From positions 1-30,865 of IMG/VR virus record IMGVR_UViG_3300037504_000098: 30,865 bases of DNA. One strand, written 5' to 3'. Positions 5,288 to 13,676 of the stretch are shown one piece after another. Numbering within the stretch: position 1 is the stretch's first letter; every line of letters starts with the position of its first letter. The notes beneath the pieces were generated by a model. That model ran no database searches. It saw only the letters and a list, made by a program, of their open reading frames with translations, and was not told the DNA's origin. Position numbers and translations under genes: made by a program. The DNA is from a virus.

Positions 5288-7122
5288 TATATCAGCCCCC
5301 TCTCACTCTCATCATCTGTAATCCTCAGCACGCCGGAATCCACAATCCGCACCTCCGTGATCGCATCGCGGTCCGGCAACTCGCGCACCCGAAGGCTGAC
5401 TACAAACAGCTGCCCGTCAAGCCCGATGCTGCGCTCAAGCACCTCGCCCACGATGTAGCTCGTCTCGCCATACCGGCCGACGTCAACCTGAACCACATCG
5501 AACAGGTTCAGCGTATCAGTCCCGAGCGGTATCTGCAACGCGTAGATTCGCTGCGGCGCGCTGCTCGTCTCCGCGATCTCCTCAGCAAGCGCAAGCGCAT
5601 CTGCCGAGGTCGTGAGCACCGACTCTACCGGTGAGATCGGCTGCGAAGTGTCAACGCCGTACGCCCCGGCCACGGCCTCTCGGTCAGCACTGTAGGTCAC
5701 CTGCAGCGTATCTTCATCGGACACCGCCGACCGACTGTACTCAACGGTGACGGTGGAGACTACCTCGTCTGTCTGCACGTCCTGCGTGGGTCCGTCAATG
5801 ATCTCATCCTGCTCAATGATCCGCGCAATCGCTGCGTCTGGATCTCGCGGAATGAACGTCACTCGCCCGTCGCCGAGTATCTCAAGCACGCCCTGCAGCG
5901 ATACGGTAACCGGCTCCACGATCTCGTCAATGATCCCGCGCTCACTCTGGATCGATAGTCCCACCGGCTGTGTGAGAGCCGCCGTCTGTGCGGCCCATTG
6001 CGTCGTGTCGAAATTGTCCGAGGTGTAAGCAAGCCCCGCCTGCTCGACAAACGCCGCTTTCATGATGTCAAGCCCATTGGTGTAGGTTCCGCTGATATCG
6101 TAGCCCTCGCCGTCCCACGAGAACAATCCGAGGTCGATCTCCTCGCCGGCCGATATGCTGATCTGCACCGTGCAGTTGGTGAGGTTCGTGGTGCCGAGTG
6201 TACGCGACTTGCCGTTGCTGTCGTATACCGCGTCGATCGCACGGATAGCGTCGATCGCCGGATCGGCCAACACAAACGTCACCGTGCCGCCGGTGTCAAG
6301 GTCAAAGCCTGACGTGTCAACCGGTACCGCAATCCCGCGCCGGACCTCACCGTAGGCAACCGGTATGGGTTTGCCAAGGTAGGTAAAGTCTATGTCCGCG
6401 TAGTCGTCGTCACTGAACTTGCTTGGACAGACCGCCCGGTTGTAGAACAGCCGAGCCTCGGCAAGTTGTAGACTGATCCGCTCATCACCCTGCCGCGCCC
6501 CCGCAGTGTAGCCGGTGAACAGCCGCACGCCGTCGTCAAGATCAGTGTCTCCGGACTCCATCAGCACAAACCGCACTTGAGAGCCAAGCACTGTCGCAAG
6601 GTCGATACGGTCAAACTCCGCGTCAGCGTTGGCCAGGTCGAGCGCGGAGGATTCGAACGACAACAGACCGAACTTCAGCGGATCAGCAATCTTGCTCAGA
6701 CGCCCAAGAGCCGTGATGATCGGATCGAAGTACAGCCCGTCGAAGTAGCTGATCGCGTCCGGCAGCACACCGGTTGCGTAGCCCGCGCTCACCGCAAGAA
6801 TCCGGTAGGAGTCACGCCCTATGGTGTAGTCGTTCGCGTCGCCTGCGTGGTGGACGTACAGCCGCTTGTTCGCGTTGTCCCAGTAGAACGACTGCTCAGA
6901 GGCAGCGCACAACGCAATGCTTGATGTCTCGGTGTAGTTGATCGCCCCGAGCGCGACACCGCGGACGTTCAGCAGGTCGCGCCGGTCTCCCCAAATGAAC
7001 GTGACGCCCTCGTCGTCTACGTAGGTCTCATCTCCCGCAAAGCTATACCACCACACCCCGTCGCCGTAGCTGATGAAGTCTGGAGGTGCTGATCTGATGG
7101 ATAGCTCAGCAAGGAGAACCAT
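5287..7122 (-). CDS. Large tail tip / baseplate hub-like protein
   Basis: ATG 7122 starts a 611-residue, strongly acidic, beta-rich protein. It begins with short strands (FISYGDGVWWYSFAGDETYV) and a strand-turn unit SFYWDNANKRLYVHHAGD. In its C-terminal half are VSTVTVEYSRS and a segment with LNLFDVVQVDVGRYGETSYI that resembles the closing region of hub proteins. Size and position, downstream of the tape measure and two other tail proteins, match the central tail hub of siphoviruses. I do not recognise a specific domain such as a peptidase or lysozyme. Function: probably the platform through which the tape measure and DNA pass and on which receptor-binding proteins are mounted. Confidence 0.65.
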   Translation of the reverse strand: MVLLAELSIRSAPPDFISYGDGVWWYSFAGDETYVDDEGVTFIWGDRRDLLNVRGVALGAINYTETSSIALCAASEQSFYWDNANKRLYVHHAGDANDYTIGRDSYRILAVSAGYATGVLPDAISYFDGLYFDPIITALGRLSKIADPLKFGLLSFESSALDLANADAEFDRIDLATVLGSQVRFVLMESGDTDLDDGVRLFTGYTAGARQGDERISLQLAEARLFYNRAVCPSKFSDDDYADIDFTYLGKPIPVAYGEVRRGIAVPVDTSGFDLDTGGTVTFVLADPAIDAIRAIDAVYDSNGKSRTLGTTNLTNCTVQISISAGEEIDLGLFSWDGEGYDISGTYTNGLDIMKAAFVEQAGLAYTSDNFDTTQWAAQTAALTQPVGLSIQSERGIIDEIVEPVTVSLQGVLEILGDGRVTFIPRDPDAAIARIIEQDEIIDGPTQDVQTDEVVSTVTVEYSRSAVSDEDTLQVTYSADREAVAGAYGVDTSQPISPVESVLTTSADALALAEEIAETSSAPQRIYALQIPLGTDTLNLFDVVQVDVGRYGETSYIVGEVLERSIGLDGQLFVVSLRVRELPDRDAITEVRIVDSGVLRITDDESERGLI

Positions 7123-7125
7123 TGA

Positions 7126-8418
7126 TTACACCCACGACAAAGCATATGGAGGCGGCGCGTTGAACTGCCACCTGAACCGGTAGACTCGCAAATCCTGGTT
7201 ACCAGTATCAATTAACGCCACATCAGTACCGTTAAGCGCTGCGAGCGCAGGCGTTCCGGCCCCAGATACGCTTATACCGTTTCCAGCCAGCCTCCACGCT
7301 GAACCATTAAACCGATAGATTTGCAAATCCTCGTTACTCGCGTCAATGTACGCGACGTCTGTGCTGTTGAGTGCTGCGAGTCCGCACAAAGACGTTGCAC
7401 CAGATATATTTAGGTCACTCCCGACCTGACTCCACGTCGCACCGTTGAATCGGTAGACTCGCAAATCCTCGTTGCCTGAATCAATGAATGCGACGTCTGT
7501 GCTGTTGAGTGCTGCAAGGGCGGGCTGACCTACCGTCGATATATTTAGGTCACTCCCGACCTGACTCCACGTCGCACCGTTGAATCGGTAGACTCGCAAA
7601 TCGTCGTTGCCCGAATCAATGAACGCGACGTCTGTGCTGTTGAGTGCTGCAAGGGCGGGCAGCGCCACCCCCGCTATGTTCAAGTCGCTCCCGACCTGGC
7701 TCCACGTCGCACCGTTGAATCGGTACACCCGCAAATCGTCGTTACTCCCGTCAATGTACGCGACGTCTGTGCTGTTGAGTGCTGCAAGGGCGGGCGTTCC
7801 GGCACCAGATATATTTAGGTCACTTCCAACCTGGCTCCACGTCGCACCGTTGAATCGGTAGACTCGCAAATCCTCGTTGCCTGAATCAATGAATGCGACG
7901 TCCGTATCATTCAGTGCTGCAAGAGCAGCGCTCAATGCTCCCGCTATGTTTAGATCGCTGCCTATTTGTACTGCATCCATCCAGTTAATAGTAGACGGCC
8001 GCGGAGCCAAGTTGCCGAGCACAATCTCACTTTCAAACGGTGAGCGTATCAACGCCCACGTTGTCGAAGTCGTTAGATAGAACCGGCACTGTCGCCGGTT
8101 CGATCCGTCGTATATGCCGCCCTTTGTTGGGTCGAAAGTCCCTTCCGACGTGCTCCAGACAAACGTCTCAGACGACGGATCGAAAAATAGGAACGCCCCA
8201 ATCTCCGCTGTCCCGGTCGGCGTCTCCGCTGCGGTGTCCACTTTGTAGAGCGAGCCATTCGCCTCGATCAGAGATCCTACCGACACTTTGACCGTGGAGC
8301 CGTCAAGCTCCAGCCACGTCAAGTCGTCCCCTATACGGTTGGCGTCGATGTTCGACAACGCGTTGCTCAAATCGGCATTCACGCCGACTTCGTAGTCGTT
8401 TACCTGTGTCACTGCCAT
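7126..8418 (-). CDS. Tail protein with six propeller-like repeats (putative receptor binding)
   Basis: ATG 8418 follows GGAGGT. The 430-residue protein has an N-terminal domain of about 150 residues with fibre-like features. Then come six consecutive repeats from about residue 152 to 420, five of 45 and one of 46 or a little less. Each runs roughly VGSDLNI, then PALAALNSTDVAYID, then NDDLRVYRFNGATWSQ, that is, two or more beta-strands with a conserved closing Trp. Such spacing and composition suggest a beta-propeller or a similar repeat barrel, used elsewhere for carbohydrate binding. The protein ends with a short RWQFNAPPPYALSWV. Position between a tail protein and the hub suggests a surface-exposed adsorption module. 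The propeller assignment is inference. Confidence 0.7.
   Translation of the reverse strand: MAVTQVNDYEVGVNADLSNALSNIDANRIGDDLTWLELDGSTVKVSVGSLIEANGSLYKVDTAAETPTGTAEIGAFLFFDPSSETFVWSTSEGTFDPTKGGIYDGSNRRQCRFYLTTSTTWALIRSPFESEIVLGNLAPRPSTINWMDAVQIGSDLNIAGALSAALAALNDTDVAFIDSGNEDLRVYRFNGATWSQVGSDLNISGAGTPALAALNSTDVAYIDGSNDDLRVYRFNGATWSQVGSDLNIAGVALPALAALNSTDVAFIDSGNDDLRVYRFNGATWSQVGSDLNISTVGQPALAALNSTDVAFIDSGNEDLRVYRFNGATWSQVGSDLNISGATSLCGLAALNSTDVAYIDASNEDLQIYRFNGSAWRLAGNGISVSGAGTPALAALNGTDVALIDTGNQDLRVYRFRWQFNAPPPYALSWV
7159..7965 (-). repeat. Six tandem 135-bp repeats within the tail gene
   Basis: Six adjacent units of about 135-138 bp encode the propeller-like repeats. Units 2-4 differ at only a few positions, for example in the block encoding YRFNGATWSQ, which is nearly identical in each. 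The outer units, especially the last, are more divergent. This suggests recent duplication or gene conversion among the central blades. Confidence 0.85.
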
Positions 8419-9180
8419 CTATCTTACCTCCACAAGTCCAATCTGTGTGCGCGCTTTCGTCTCGTCCTTGGCGTAGGCCAAATCAAGCTGCAGCGCGTCG
8501 CTGTCCAGAATTGCCAGTATTGCCTCGCCGGAAAAAATGCACTCATCGTCAAAGTACCACACGCGCGGCACCCCGTAGCCGTCGGTAAACAGCGTGCGGA
8601 GGAGCGAGCGTAGATCAGTAGCCGCGTCCTCCACAATCGCGAAGTCAACCGTCAGATACCGGAACGCGTCGCTCGTCACCGGCACCGATGCCCGGGAGAT
8701 TGCCAACGGGTCGTTGCTTTCTATCCGAACGTTGATTGCGTTGTCGGCAGGCACGAGCGCGTCTGACAGCTCACCGGCGAACAGGTAGCCGACGGCAAAC
8801 TGCTCGCCGTCTCCAACATCGAAACTCACCTCGATCTCGTCTGCGCTTACCGAGTCAAACGACGCGACCGCATACACCTGCTCGACAATAGCCGCCGGTG
8901 TAACCGTCTCACTCGCCTGCTCGACGCTGGCGAGGTACAGCTTGATCGTCACATCAACCGTGATCCCGACAAGCCCGGCAAGCACAACAACGTCAATCGT
9001 CTCCGATGATGCCGATCCGAGATCCGCGTTGATCTCTACCGCAGACGCCCCGTCCTGCGATGCGACGTAGGACCGCGTGGTGCGCACGTCGGACAGCGCG
9101 TCTGTCGTAGACACTGCATCAGTGGTGTTGCTCGTCGTGATGTCGGCAGACTCAACAACGTTGCTCAATCCGTACTTCAT
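8419..9180 (-). CDS. Tail protein downstream of the tape measure (distal-tail-like)
   Basis: The start ATG 9180 overlaps the tape measure stop in ATGA. The 253-residue protein is acidic and beta-rich (SETIDVVVLAGLVGITVDVT; YLTVDFAIVEDAA) with no recognised catalytic motif. It ends with a segment containing YGVPRVWYFDDECIFSGEAI and DLAYAKDETKARTQIGLVEV. The gene immediately after the tape measure usually encodes the distal tail protein, the hexameric ring that begins the tail tip, and the size fits. The homology is not demonstrated here; it could instead be a minor tail protein specific to this phage group. Confidence 0.6.
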   Translation of the reverse strand: MKYGLSNVVESADITTSNTTDAVSTTDALSDVRTTRSYVASQDGASAVEINADLGSASSETIDVVVLAGLVGITVDVTIKLYLASVEQASETVTPAAIVEQVYAVASFDSVSADEIEVSFDVGDGEQFAVGYLFAGELSDALVPADNAINVRIESNDPLAISRASVPVTSDAFRYLTVDFAIVEDAATDLRSLLRTLFTDGYGVPRVWYFDDECIFSGEAILAILDSDALQLDLAYAKDETKARTQIGLVEVR

Positions 9181-11951
9181 CTCCGCACCCTCACCGCGCC
9201 CTGTCTCCGGATCTGCGCGCCGCCGCGGTTGAACGCATCCTCCACAGCCGCCGCAAACTCGCGCTCACCAATGCGCACAACTACCGTGCTTGGCATGCCT
9301 CCGCCGGAGTCTGACGCTCGCGCCGGCGTCACGTCTACGCGCTCACCCGAGTTTACCCGCATCAGCGCGCCGTCGCCGTTGTTCCCCGGTGGCACCACGA
9401 AGGACCCTCCGAGCTCGGCTCCGGGTATCGGCTCGGCAACTATGACTGCCGTTTGAGCTGCAGCAACAATCCCTGCAGTAATAGCCCCTGCTATATTGCC
9501 GAGCGCGAGTTGTCGAGACACCGCGAGAGCTCCGAGAATGACCGACTCCGCAATGGCAATAGCTTTCTGAGCGACTGCCCTTTTACGCTCGTCCTCTATA
9601 AATCGATCGGCGAACGACGAAGTTACGTCAAAGATTGCTTCGGCAGACGTCTGCGCGATGTCGAACCGCTCTCGCGTTCGCTCTCGGTAAGCCTCATTGG
9701 CTGCATCGGTGGCCCGCCTCCACGATTCAGCTTCACGTTCTGCCGCTTCCTCAGCAGCATCTATTCTAGCCGCCTTTTCCGCTTTCATTGCAGCAAGCCG
9801 CTCGGCTCTCTCTTCCATCTCCTGCTGATGGCGTTCACGGGCTTGTGCGCGCAGTTCGGCCTCTGCCTCCGCAGATGCCATCAAGGCTGCGTCTTCCGCC
9901 TCAACACGCGCCATCCACTCTGCGTGTTGCTCAGCCTCAAGCTCCGCGATAAACGCGGCCTTTTCAGCCTCCACGCGTGCCGTCTCTTTTGCCGACTCCT
10001 GTTCTGCCGCCGAGCGATCGGATTGCAGCTGCTCAAGCATTTCCAGCTTTTCCATCTGCTCATCGAGCGCTGCCGACCCCTTTTCTGCTGCAACCTTGGT
10101 GATGTCGCCCCACTGCTGGACCTTTTCGGGCAGTACCGATAGCGCGTCACCTACCATAGCAAACGCTCCGGCTACGGGCTCCGGGATCTCTTTCAAATCT
10201 GACAGATTTTCGTTGATGTTTACCAATCCAGGCAAGAGATTGATAATCTCTCCCGCAAACTCGGCGGTGCTTTCTCCTGTCTTGTCTATGGCTTCTGCCG
10301 TTTCCATCGCCAGCAGCTTCAGCTTCAACAGCTCGGGGTTCAGCGTAGTAACGGCCCCGGTCAACCCACCTTTCCCGTCACCATCCCCAATTGCCCCCGC
10401 GGTATCCTCGGCCTGCTCTTCCGTATCCTCCATTGAAGCGAAAAGCCTTTCAAACTCGGCGCGCACCGTCTCTATCCGCGCCTCCGTCATTTCAGCCTCG
10501 CCGGAGAAAAACGCCAGCTGCTCTTTGGCCTCTCGCAGTCGCTCTCGAGCATCGACAAGCACAGAGTCCCCAAATCGCTCTTGAGCCCCTGAAAGCTCAC
10601 CGATCGCCGCTTCTGCGTCGGCGACTTCCTGACGATAAAACCCCACCGCAGCGCGCGCGTCGAACAGTTGTTTGATGAGCGGAGATATGATCTCGCTGAA
10701 CTCCCGCTGCGCTTCAATGCGGTTTAGATCTTCTACCGCCTCTTTCGCCTCCTCAACCGATGTCGCGTAACCGTCTATCTGGTCAGCCAAATCCGGGTAG
10801 ATCTCAATCAGCCGATTGTAAGCCTCTTCGCCAATCTCTTGCTGCTCGTTGAGCCCCTCGAGCGGCTCGATAACCTCATCGGCTGCGCGGCGCTGTTCCT
10901 CAAGACCGTCGACCACTCCCTGGATTTTCTCATCGAACGTCTCGGTGCGCATGATTAAAATGCCGATGCCTGCAGCCACCGCCGCCGCCGCTGCAATGAC
11001 AGCCGTCATTGGATTTGCCGCGAGAAAAGCCATTGCACCATTGAGCGCCGCTACTGCCGCAGTGAGCGCCGTTACTCCAGTGACTGCCGCTGCGACGGTC
11101 GCAATAATCTCTTTCGTCCCGTCGTCAAGGTTTGCAAACCGGTCTACAAGTCCGGTAAACTTCCCGATCATCTCCGTTGCTATCGGGAGCAACTGCTGCC
11201 CAAGCTCTTCTCGGAGGTCCTGCACCGCCGATTGCGCTATCCTCTGTTGGTTGGCGAATGAGTCTTGAGACCGGGCAAAGTCGCCAATCGCATTCCCGCT
11301 TTGCTGGATTGCCAGCTCAAGCGTGAGCGCCGCTTTTGTCTGCCGGTCAAGCTCTCCGGTGATACCTTTTTCTTCAGCAAGCCTAGCGATGTCCGCTTCG
11401 GTGATCGCGATCCCGAGGCTCTTGATAGACTCGCGCTCTCCGAGAAGCGCCTTGGTCAGTGCCTCGGATGCTCCGGCGGCACCGCCTGAAAAGTTGGTAA
11501 ACGAGGCCAAATCTACGGCAAGCTCCTGTACCTGCGTCGACAGCTGCAGCGCCCTGTCGCGAGTGAACCCAAACCCGGTAAGCAAGTCGCCGGTGTTTGC
11601 CAGCAGCCCACGCGCCTCGGTCTGCGCAAGACCAAAACTGTCTGCAAGATTCTGCGCCGTATCTTCTGCTTCGGTGTTGATTCCTTGAAATGTGACGTTG
11701 AACTTATTGAGCGTTTCCTCGGCGTCACTTGCTGCAGTGAGCAAAGCGCCGCCTACGCGTGCCATAGCCGTGGCTGCCCTGGTAGCAAACGCCGCAATAC
11801 CGACACTTACAAGGGCGGAAAAGGCCGACCGTGCACCTTTGGCTGCATCTGTGGATCCGCGCGTTGCACCGTCGAGTGATCGCATTTTCCGCGTCGCTTG
11901 CGGCGCGTCTGTGTCGATTTTGATTACTATCCTGGCGGCCTCGATCGCCAT
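9177..11951 (-). CDS. Tape measure protein
   Basis: ATG 11951 follows GGAGAGGGAGA, one nucleotide after the frameshift product stop. At 924 residues this is the longest gene in the window. It has an Ala-rich N-terminal helical region, a hydrophobic stretch at about residues 282-334 (IIATVAAAVTGVTALTAAV and further), and a long charged coiled coil at about 640-780 (EAEAELRAQARERHQQEMEE). A second hydrophobic patch lies near 800-850, with a Gly-rich C-terminus. These are the hallmarks of siphovirus tape measures, which set tail length and help DNA cross the membrane. At about 0.15 nm per residue, a rule from other phages, the tail would be near 140 nm. No lysozyme or peptidase domain is visible. 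Confidence 0.92.
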   Translation of the reverse strand: MAIEAARIVIKIDTDAPQATRKMRSLDGATRGSTDAAKGARSAFSALVSVGIAAFATRAATAMARVGGALLTAASDAEETLNKFNVTFQGINTEAEDTAQNLADSFGLAQTEARGLLANTGDLLTGFGFTRDRALQLSTQVQELAVDLASFTNFSGGAAGASEALTKALLGERESIKSLGIAITEADIARLAEEKGITGELDRQTKAALTLELAIQQSGNAIGDFARSQDSFANQQRIAQSAVQDLREELGQQLLPIATEMIGKFTGLVDRFANLDDGTKEIIATVAAAVTGVTALTAAVAALNGAMAFLAANPMTAVIAAAAAVAAGIGILIMRTETFDEKIQGVVDGLEEQRRAADEVIEPLEGLNEQQEIGEEAYNRLIEIYPDLADQIDGYATSVEEAKEAVEDLNRIEAQREFSEIISPLIKQLFDARAAVGFYRQEVADAEAAIGELSGAQERFGDSVLVDARERLREAKEQLAFFSGEAEMTEARIETVRAEFERLFASMEDTEEQAEDTAGAIGDGDGKGGLTGAVTTLNPELLKLKLLAMETAEAIDKTGESTAEFAGEIINLLPGLVNINENLSDLKEIPEPVAGAFAMVGDALSVLPEKVQQWGDITKVAAEKGSAALDEQMEKLEMLEQLQSDRSAAEQESAKETARVEAEKAAFIAELEAEQHAEWMARVEAEDAALMASAEAEAELRAQARERHQQEMEERAERLAAMKAEKAARIDAAEEAAEREAESWRRATDAANEAYRERTRERFDIAQTSAEAIFDVTSSFADRFIEDERKRAVAQKAIAIAESVILGALAVSRQLALGNIAGAITAGIVAAAQTAVIVAEPIPGAELGGSFVVPPGNNGDGALMRVNSGERVDVTPARASDSGGGMPSTVVVRIGEREFAAAVEDAFNRGGAQIRRQGAVRVRR

Positions 11952-11952
11952 G

Positions 11953-12306
11953 CTATCTCCCTCTCCGGCCCTTCTTTCCGCCGCCGGTCAGTACCTGCAA
12001 GATCAAATCGAGCCGCTCAAGTACCGCGTGCTGCTGACTGAAGTGCGCCCTGAATTGCCCCTCCAAGATCAGCACTCCCTCCGCCACCGAACTTCGGCGA
12101 TCCGGCCGCGCTATGCCAAGATGGAACTCCTGCCACGCTCGGTAGACTTCCCAGAACCGGTCATTCAGCAGCCCCGGCACATCACCTTTTCGCCCGATCC
12201 ACACCGGACGCGACGCCGGGCCGATGAAATGCAGCTTATGCTCAAACCCGGGGGCAGGTCTGTAGGCCGCCTTCCCGCTCATCACAAGCCAGAAGGCGGC
12301 TATCAG
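11953..12306 (-). CDS. Tail assembly chaperone extension (T part of the gpG-T fusion, by -1 frameshift)
   Basis: This is not an independent gene. After a -1 slip at 12306-12312 ribosomes leave the chaperone frame after residue 125 and read 117 further codons from 12306 to the stop at 11953, giving a 242-residue fusion. The extension contains GLLNDRFWEVYRAWQEFHLG and a basic Gly/Lys tail (GGGKKGRRGR). In lambda and many siphoviruses the longer chaperone recruits the tape measure, and the fusion domain binds the major tail protein. A start codon in this frame at 12285 (ATG with no ribosome site) is an artefact of the open frame. The tape measure gene follows one nucleotide later. Confidence 0.85.
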   Translation of the reverse strand: MIAAFWLVMSGKAAYRPAPGFEHKLHFIGPASRPVWIGRKGDVPGLLNDRFWEVYRAWQEFHLGIARPDRRSSVAEGVLILEGQFRAHFSQQHAVLERLDLILQVLTGGGKKGRRGR

Positions 12307-12312
12307 TTTTTT
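12266..12312 (-). promoter_or_regulatory. Programmed -1 ribosomal frameshift signal
   Basis: On the minus strand the zero frame reads TCA AAA AAC TGA, so the slippery heptamer A AAA AAC (12306-12312) is in the required phase, directly before the stop codon. After a 5-nt spacer comes a perfect 9-bp stem, GCCGCCTTC (12292-12300) with GAAGGCGGC (12266-12274), around a 17-nt loop. This is the standard layout of bacterial and phage frameshift stimulators. Confidence 0.9.
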
Positions 12313-12680
12313 GACTCGTCCTCTTCGGTGTCCTCGGCAGTCAGCGCATCAATCCGTTCATTGACCGCACGCAGTACCGGCGCGAGTTCGTCCCATCGAA
12401 ACAGATCACCGATCTGCATCTTGCGACTGCGCCCGTCTATCACCAGCGTCGGAGCGTTGACAAGACGGCCGATCCATGCGCGCGCTCGCCCGTTGGCATC
12501 GTACACCGTCCGCGCGTCTCCGCGCTCGTCAAACTCCGTCCGCACCGAGCTTTCTGCCATCGCTTGCTTGCTCGGCTTGCGCAGCTCCACGCCGAATCGC
12601 TCATCCTCGGGCAGACTGAGGTTGTCGTCGATGTCCGGATACACTGTCTGCTTCGTCGGTGACTTGATCTTGATCTGCAT
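12303..12680 (-). CDS. Tail assembly chaperone (gpG-like, unshifted product)
   Basis: ATG 12680 follows AAAGGGGAAGAT. The 125-residue protein begins MQIKIKSPTKQTVYPDIDDN and is charged, with a C-terminal acidic helix (ALTAEDTEEDESKN) ending at the slippery site. Identification rests on position between the major tail protein and the tape measure, on size, and on the frameshift signal at its end, a combination diagnostic for the G/GT pair. It probably coats the tape measure during tail assembly. The minor 242-residue fusion product is described under the extension entry. Confidence 0.82.
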   Translation of the reverse strand: MQIKIKSPTKQTVYPDIDDNLSLPEDERFGVELRKPSKQAMAESSVRTEFDERGDARTVYDANGRARAWIGRLVNAPTLVIDGRSRKMQIGDLFRWDELAPVLRAVNERIDALTAEDTEEDESKN

Positions 12681-12702
12681 ATCTTCCCCTTTAGATGGGC
12701 AA

Positions 12703-12721
12703 GCCCGGCGCTATGCCGGGC
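12703..12721 (-). terminator. GC-rich hairpin after the major tail protein gene
   Basis: Perfect 7-bp stem GCCCGGC/GCCGGGC (12703-12709 with 12715-12721) with a 5-nt loop, followed on the minus strand by TTGCCC rather than a U-tract. It sits in the 47-nt gap between the major tail protein and the chaperones. It may be a partial terminator or 3' stabiliser that keeps tail protein mRNA abundant. Confidence 0.5.
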
Positions 12722-12727
12722 AGCCTC

Positions 12728-13471
12728 TTATGTGTTCTCTTCGCTACGTGCGCGGCGATAGAGCGTCGGAAGGACGTCTACGCTTGCGGCACCAAGCTGG
12801 AGCTCGCTGAATCGAAATCCGGAATCAAACGTCTGCGCGTTTGCCCCCTGCTCAGCCCCCAGGTTAAACCCGAAAAACTCGATCGGCACGAACATCTCGA
12901 GGTAGTCGCCAAGGTCGAACTTATCGTTCAGGACAAGCCGCGCAAGCTTTGCGCCCTTGGTCTTTTGGTACACATCGATCGTGTCTCCGCCGTCCTGTCG
13001 CATGATGTCGATGAAGTTCCGCGCGAGCGAAAACCCGGTGAGCTTGTCGGTGATGCCAATGGTGAAAATCCCGTTGACGGTGCCCTGAGCGTCGTCCTTG
13101 CCCGCACGGTAGGTTTTGAAGTCGTTGCAGAACGACGTGATCTCCACCTCGTCGCTTGAGAACTGCACGCTCCATGAACTCATGTCGCAGAGCTCGGTGA
13201 GCGTGAGCGGCACGTACTTGTCCGTTGCAGCCGGCGTGATTGCGGTGTCGGTGTCTCTCACCTCGATGATGCGCCCGGCGGTGATCGTACTCGCACCGCT
13301 CGCGCCAGATGTGCCAGGCCATCCGCTCGCAGCATCTGCAACAGCGGTCACAAGGTAGTGGCCCTCGGTAAGCGGAGTCGCCCCGTCTCCCGAAGCCTCG
13401 GTCCCGGCGACCACGTCGTACACTGCCCCATCATCGCCGATCAGTTTCTGTCCTGTCCCTACAAAAGCCAT
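12728..13471 (-). CDS. Major tail protein
   Basis: ATG 13471 follows directly after the zinc-ribbon gene stop, with GAGGAGGAA close upstream. The 247-residue protein begins MAFVGTGQKLIGDDGAVYDV and has a beta-rich body (YVPLTLTELCDMSSWSVQFS; GTVNGIFTIGITDKLTGFSL), matching tail-tube subunits of siphoviruses. An Ala/Gly/Ser-rich stretch at about residues 47-68 may be an inserted loop. Between the terminator-like and chaperone genes this is the expected tube position, and the hairpin that follows is consistent with high expression. Confidence comes from synteny and fold pattern, not a specific motif. Confidence 0.8.
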   Translation of the reverse strand: MAFVGTGQKLIGDDGAVYDVVAGTEASGDGATPLTEGHYLVTAVADAASGWPGTSGASGASTITAGRIIEVRDTDTAITPAATDKYVPLTLTELCDMSSWSVQFSSDEVEITSFCNDFKTYRAGKDDAQGTVNGIFTIGITDKLTGFSLARNFIDIMRQDGGDTIDVYQKTKGAKLARLVLNDKFDLGDYLEMFVPIEFFGFNLGAEQGANAQTFDSGFRFSELQLGAASVDVLPTLYRRARSEENT

Positions 13472-13666
13472 TTAGCTTTCCTCCTCATTTGTCGTCGGCG
13501 TCTCTTCCGCCGGTGGTGACGGCTTTGGTACCGTCTTCCTAGTCCGCCTGGTCCGCGTAGGTCGCGGCCTCGGAACAGAATAGCGATTGCCGCACTGGCG
13601 GCACTCTTTCATATCGCCGGGTAGCCGCAAACTTGCCGGGCTACCGCACAATGGACACACTATCAC
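13472..13666 (-). CDS. 64-residue zinc-ribbon protein
   Basis: GTG 13664-13666 is chosen because AAGGAGG lies 5 nt upstream, directly after the previous stop; a longer upstream frame has no such site. The protein begins VIVCPLCGSPASLRLPGDMK, then CRQCG, giving a CPLCG...CRQCG pair, a classical zinc ribbon. A basic Pro/Arg/Thr-rich linker follows (RPRPTRTRRTRKTVPKPSPP) and an acidic tail (EETPTTNEEES). It sits between the tail completion gene and the major tail gene, an unusual place for a nucleic-acid-type zinc ribbon. Its function is unknown; a small structural or regulatory protein is possible. Confidence 0.65.
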   Translation of the reverse strand: MIVCPLCGSPASLRLPGDMKECRQCGNRYSVPRPRPTRTRRTRKTVPKPSPPAEETPTTNEEES

Positions 13667-13676
13667 ATCAGCCTCC

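Noticed and set aside
7159-7965. Possible CRISPR-like array because of regular repeats
   Set aside because: The 135-bp units are in frame, cover protein blades and have no unique spacers of constant short length.
11953-12285. Independent 110-residue gene with its own start at 12285
   Set aside because: No ribosome site is present, and the frame is the -1 continuation of the chaperone frame through A AAA AAC.
11692-12810. Long plus-strand open frame of 372 codons opposite the tape measure and chaperone genes
   Set aside because: It has no ribosome site and is antisense to well-supported genes with the frameshift signal; its Ser/Arg-rich composition is that of a shadow frame.
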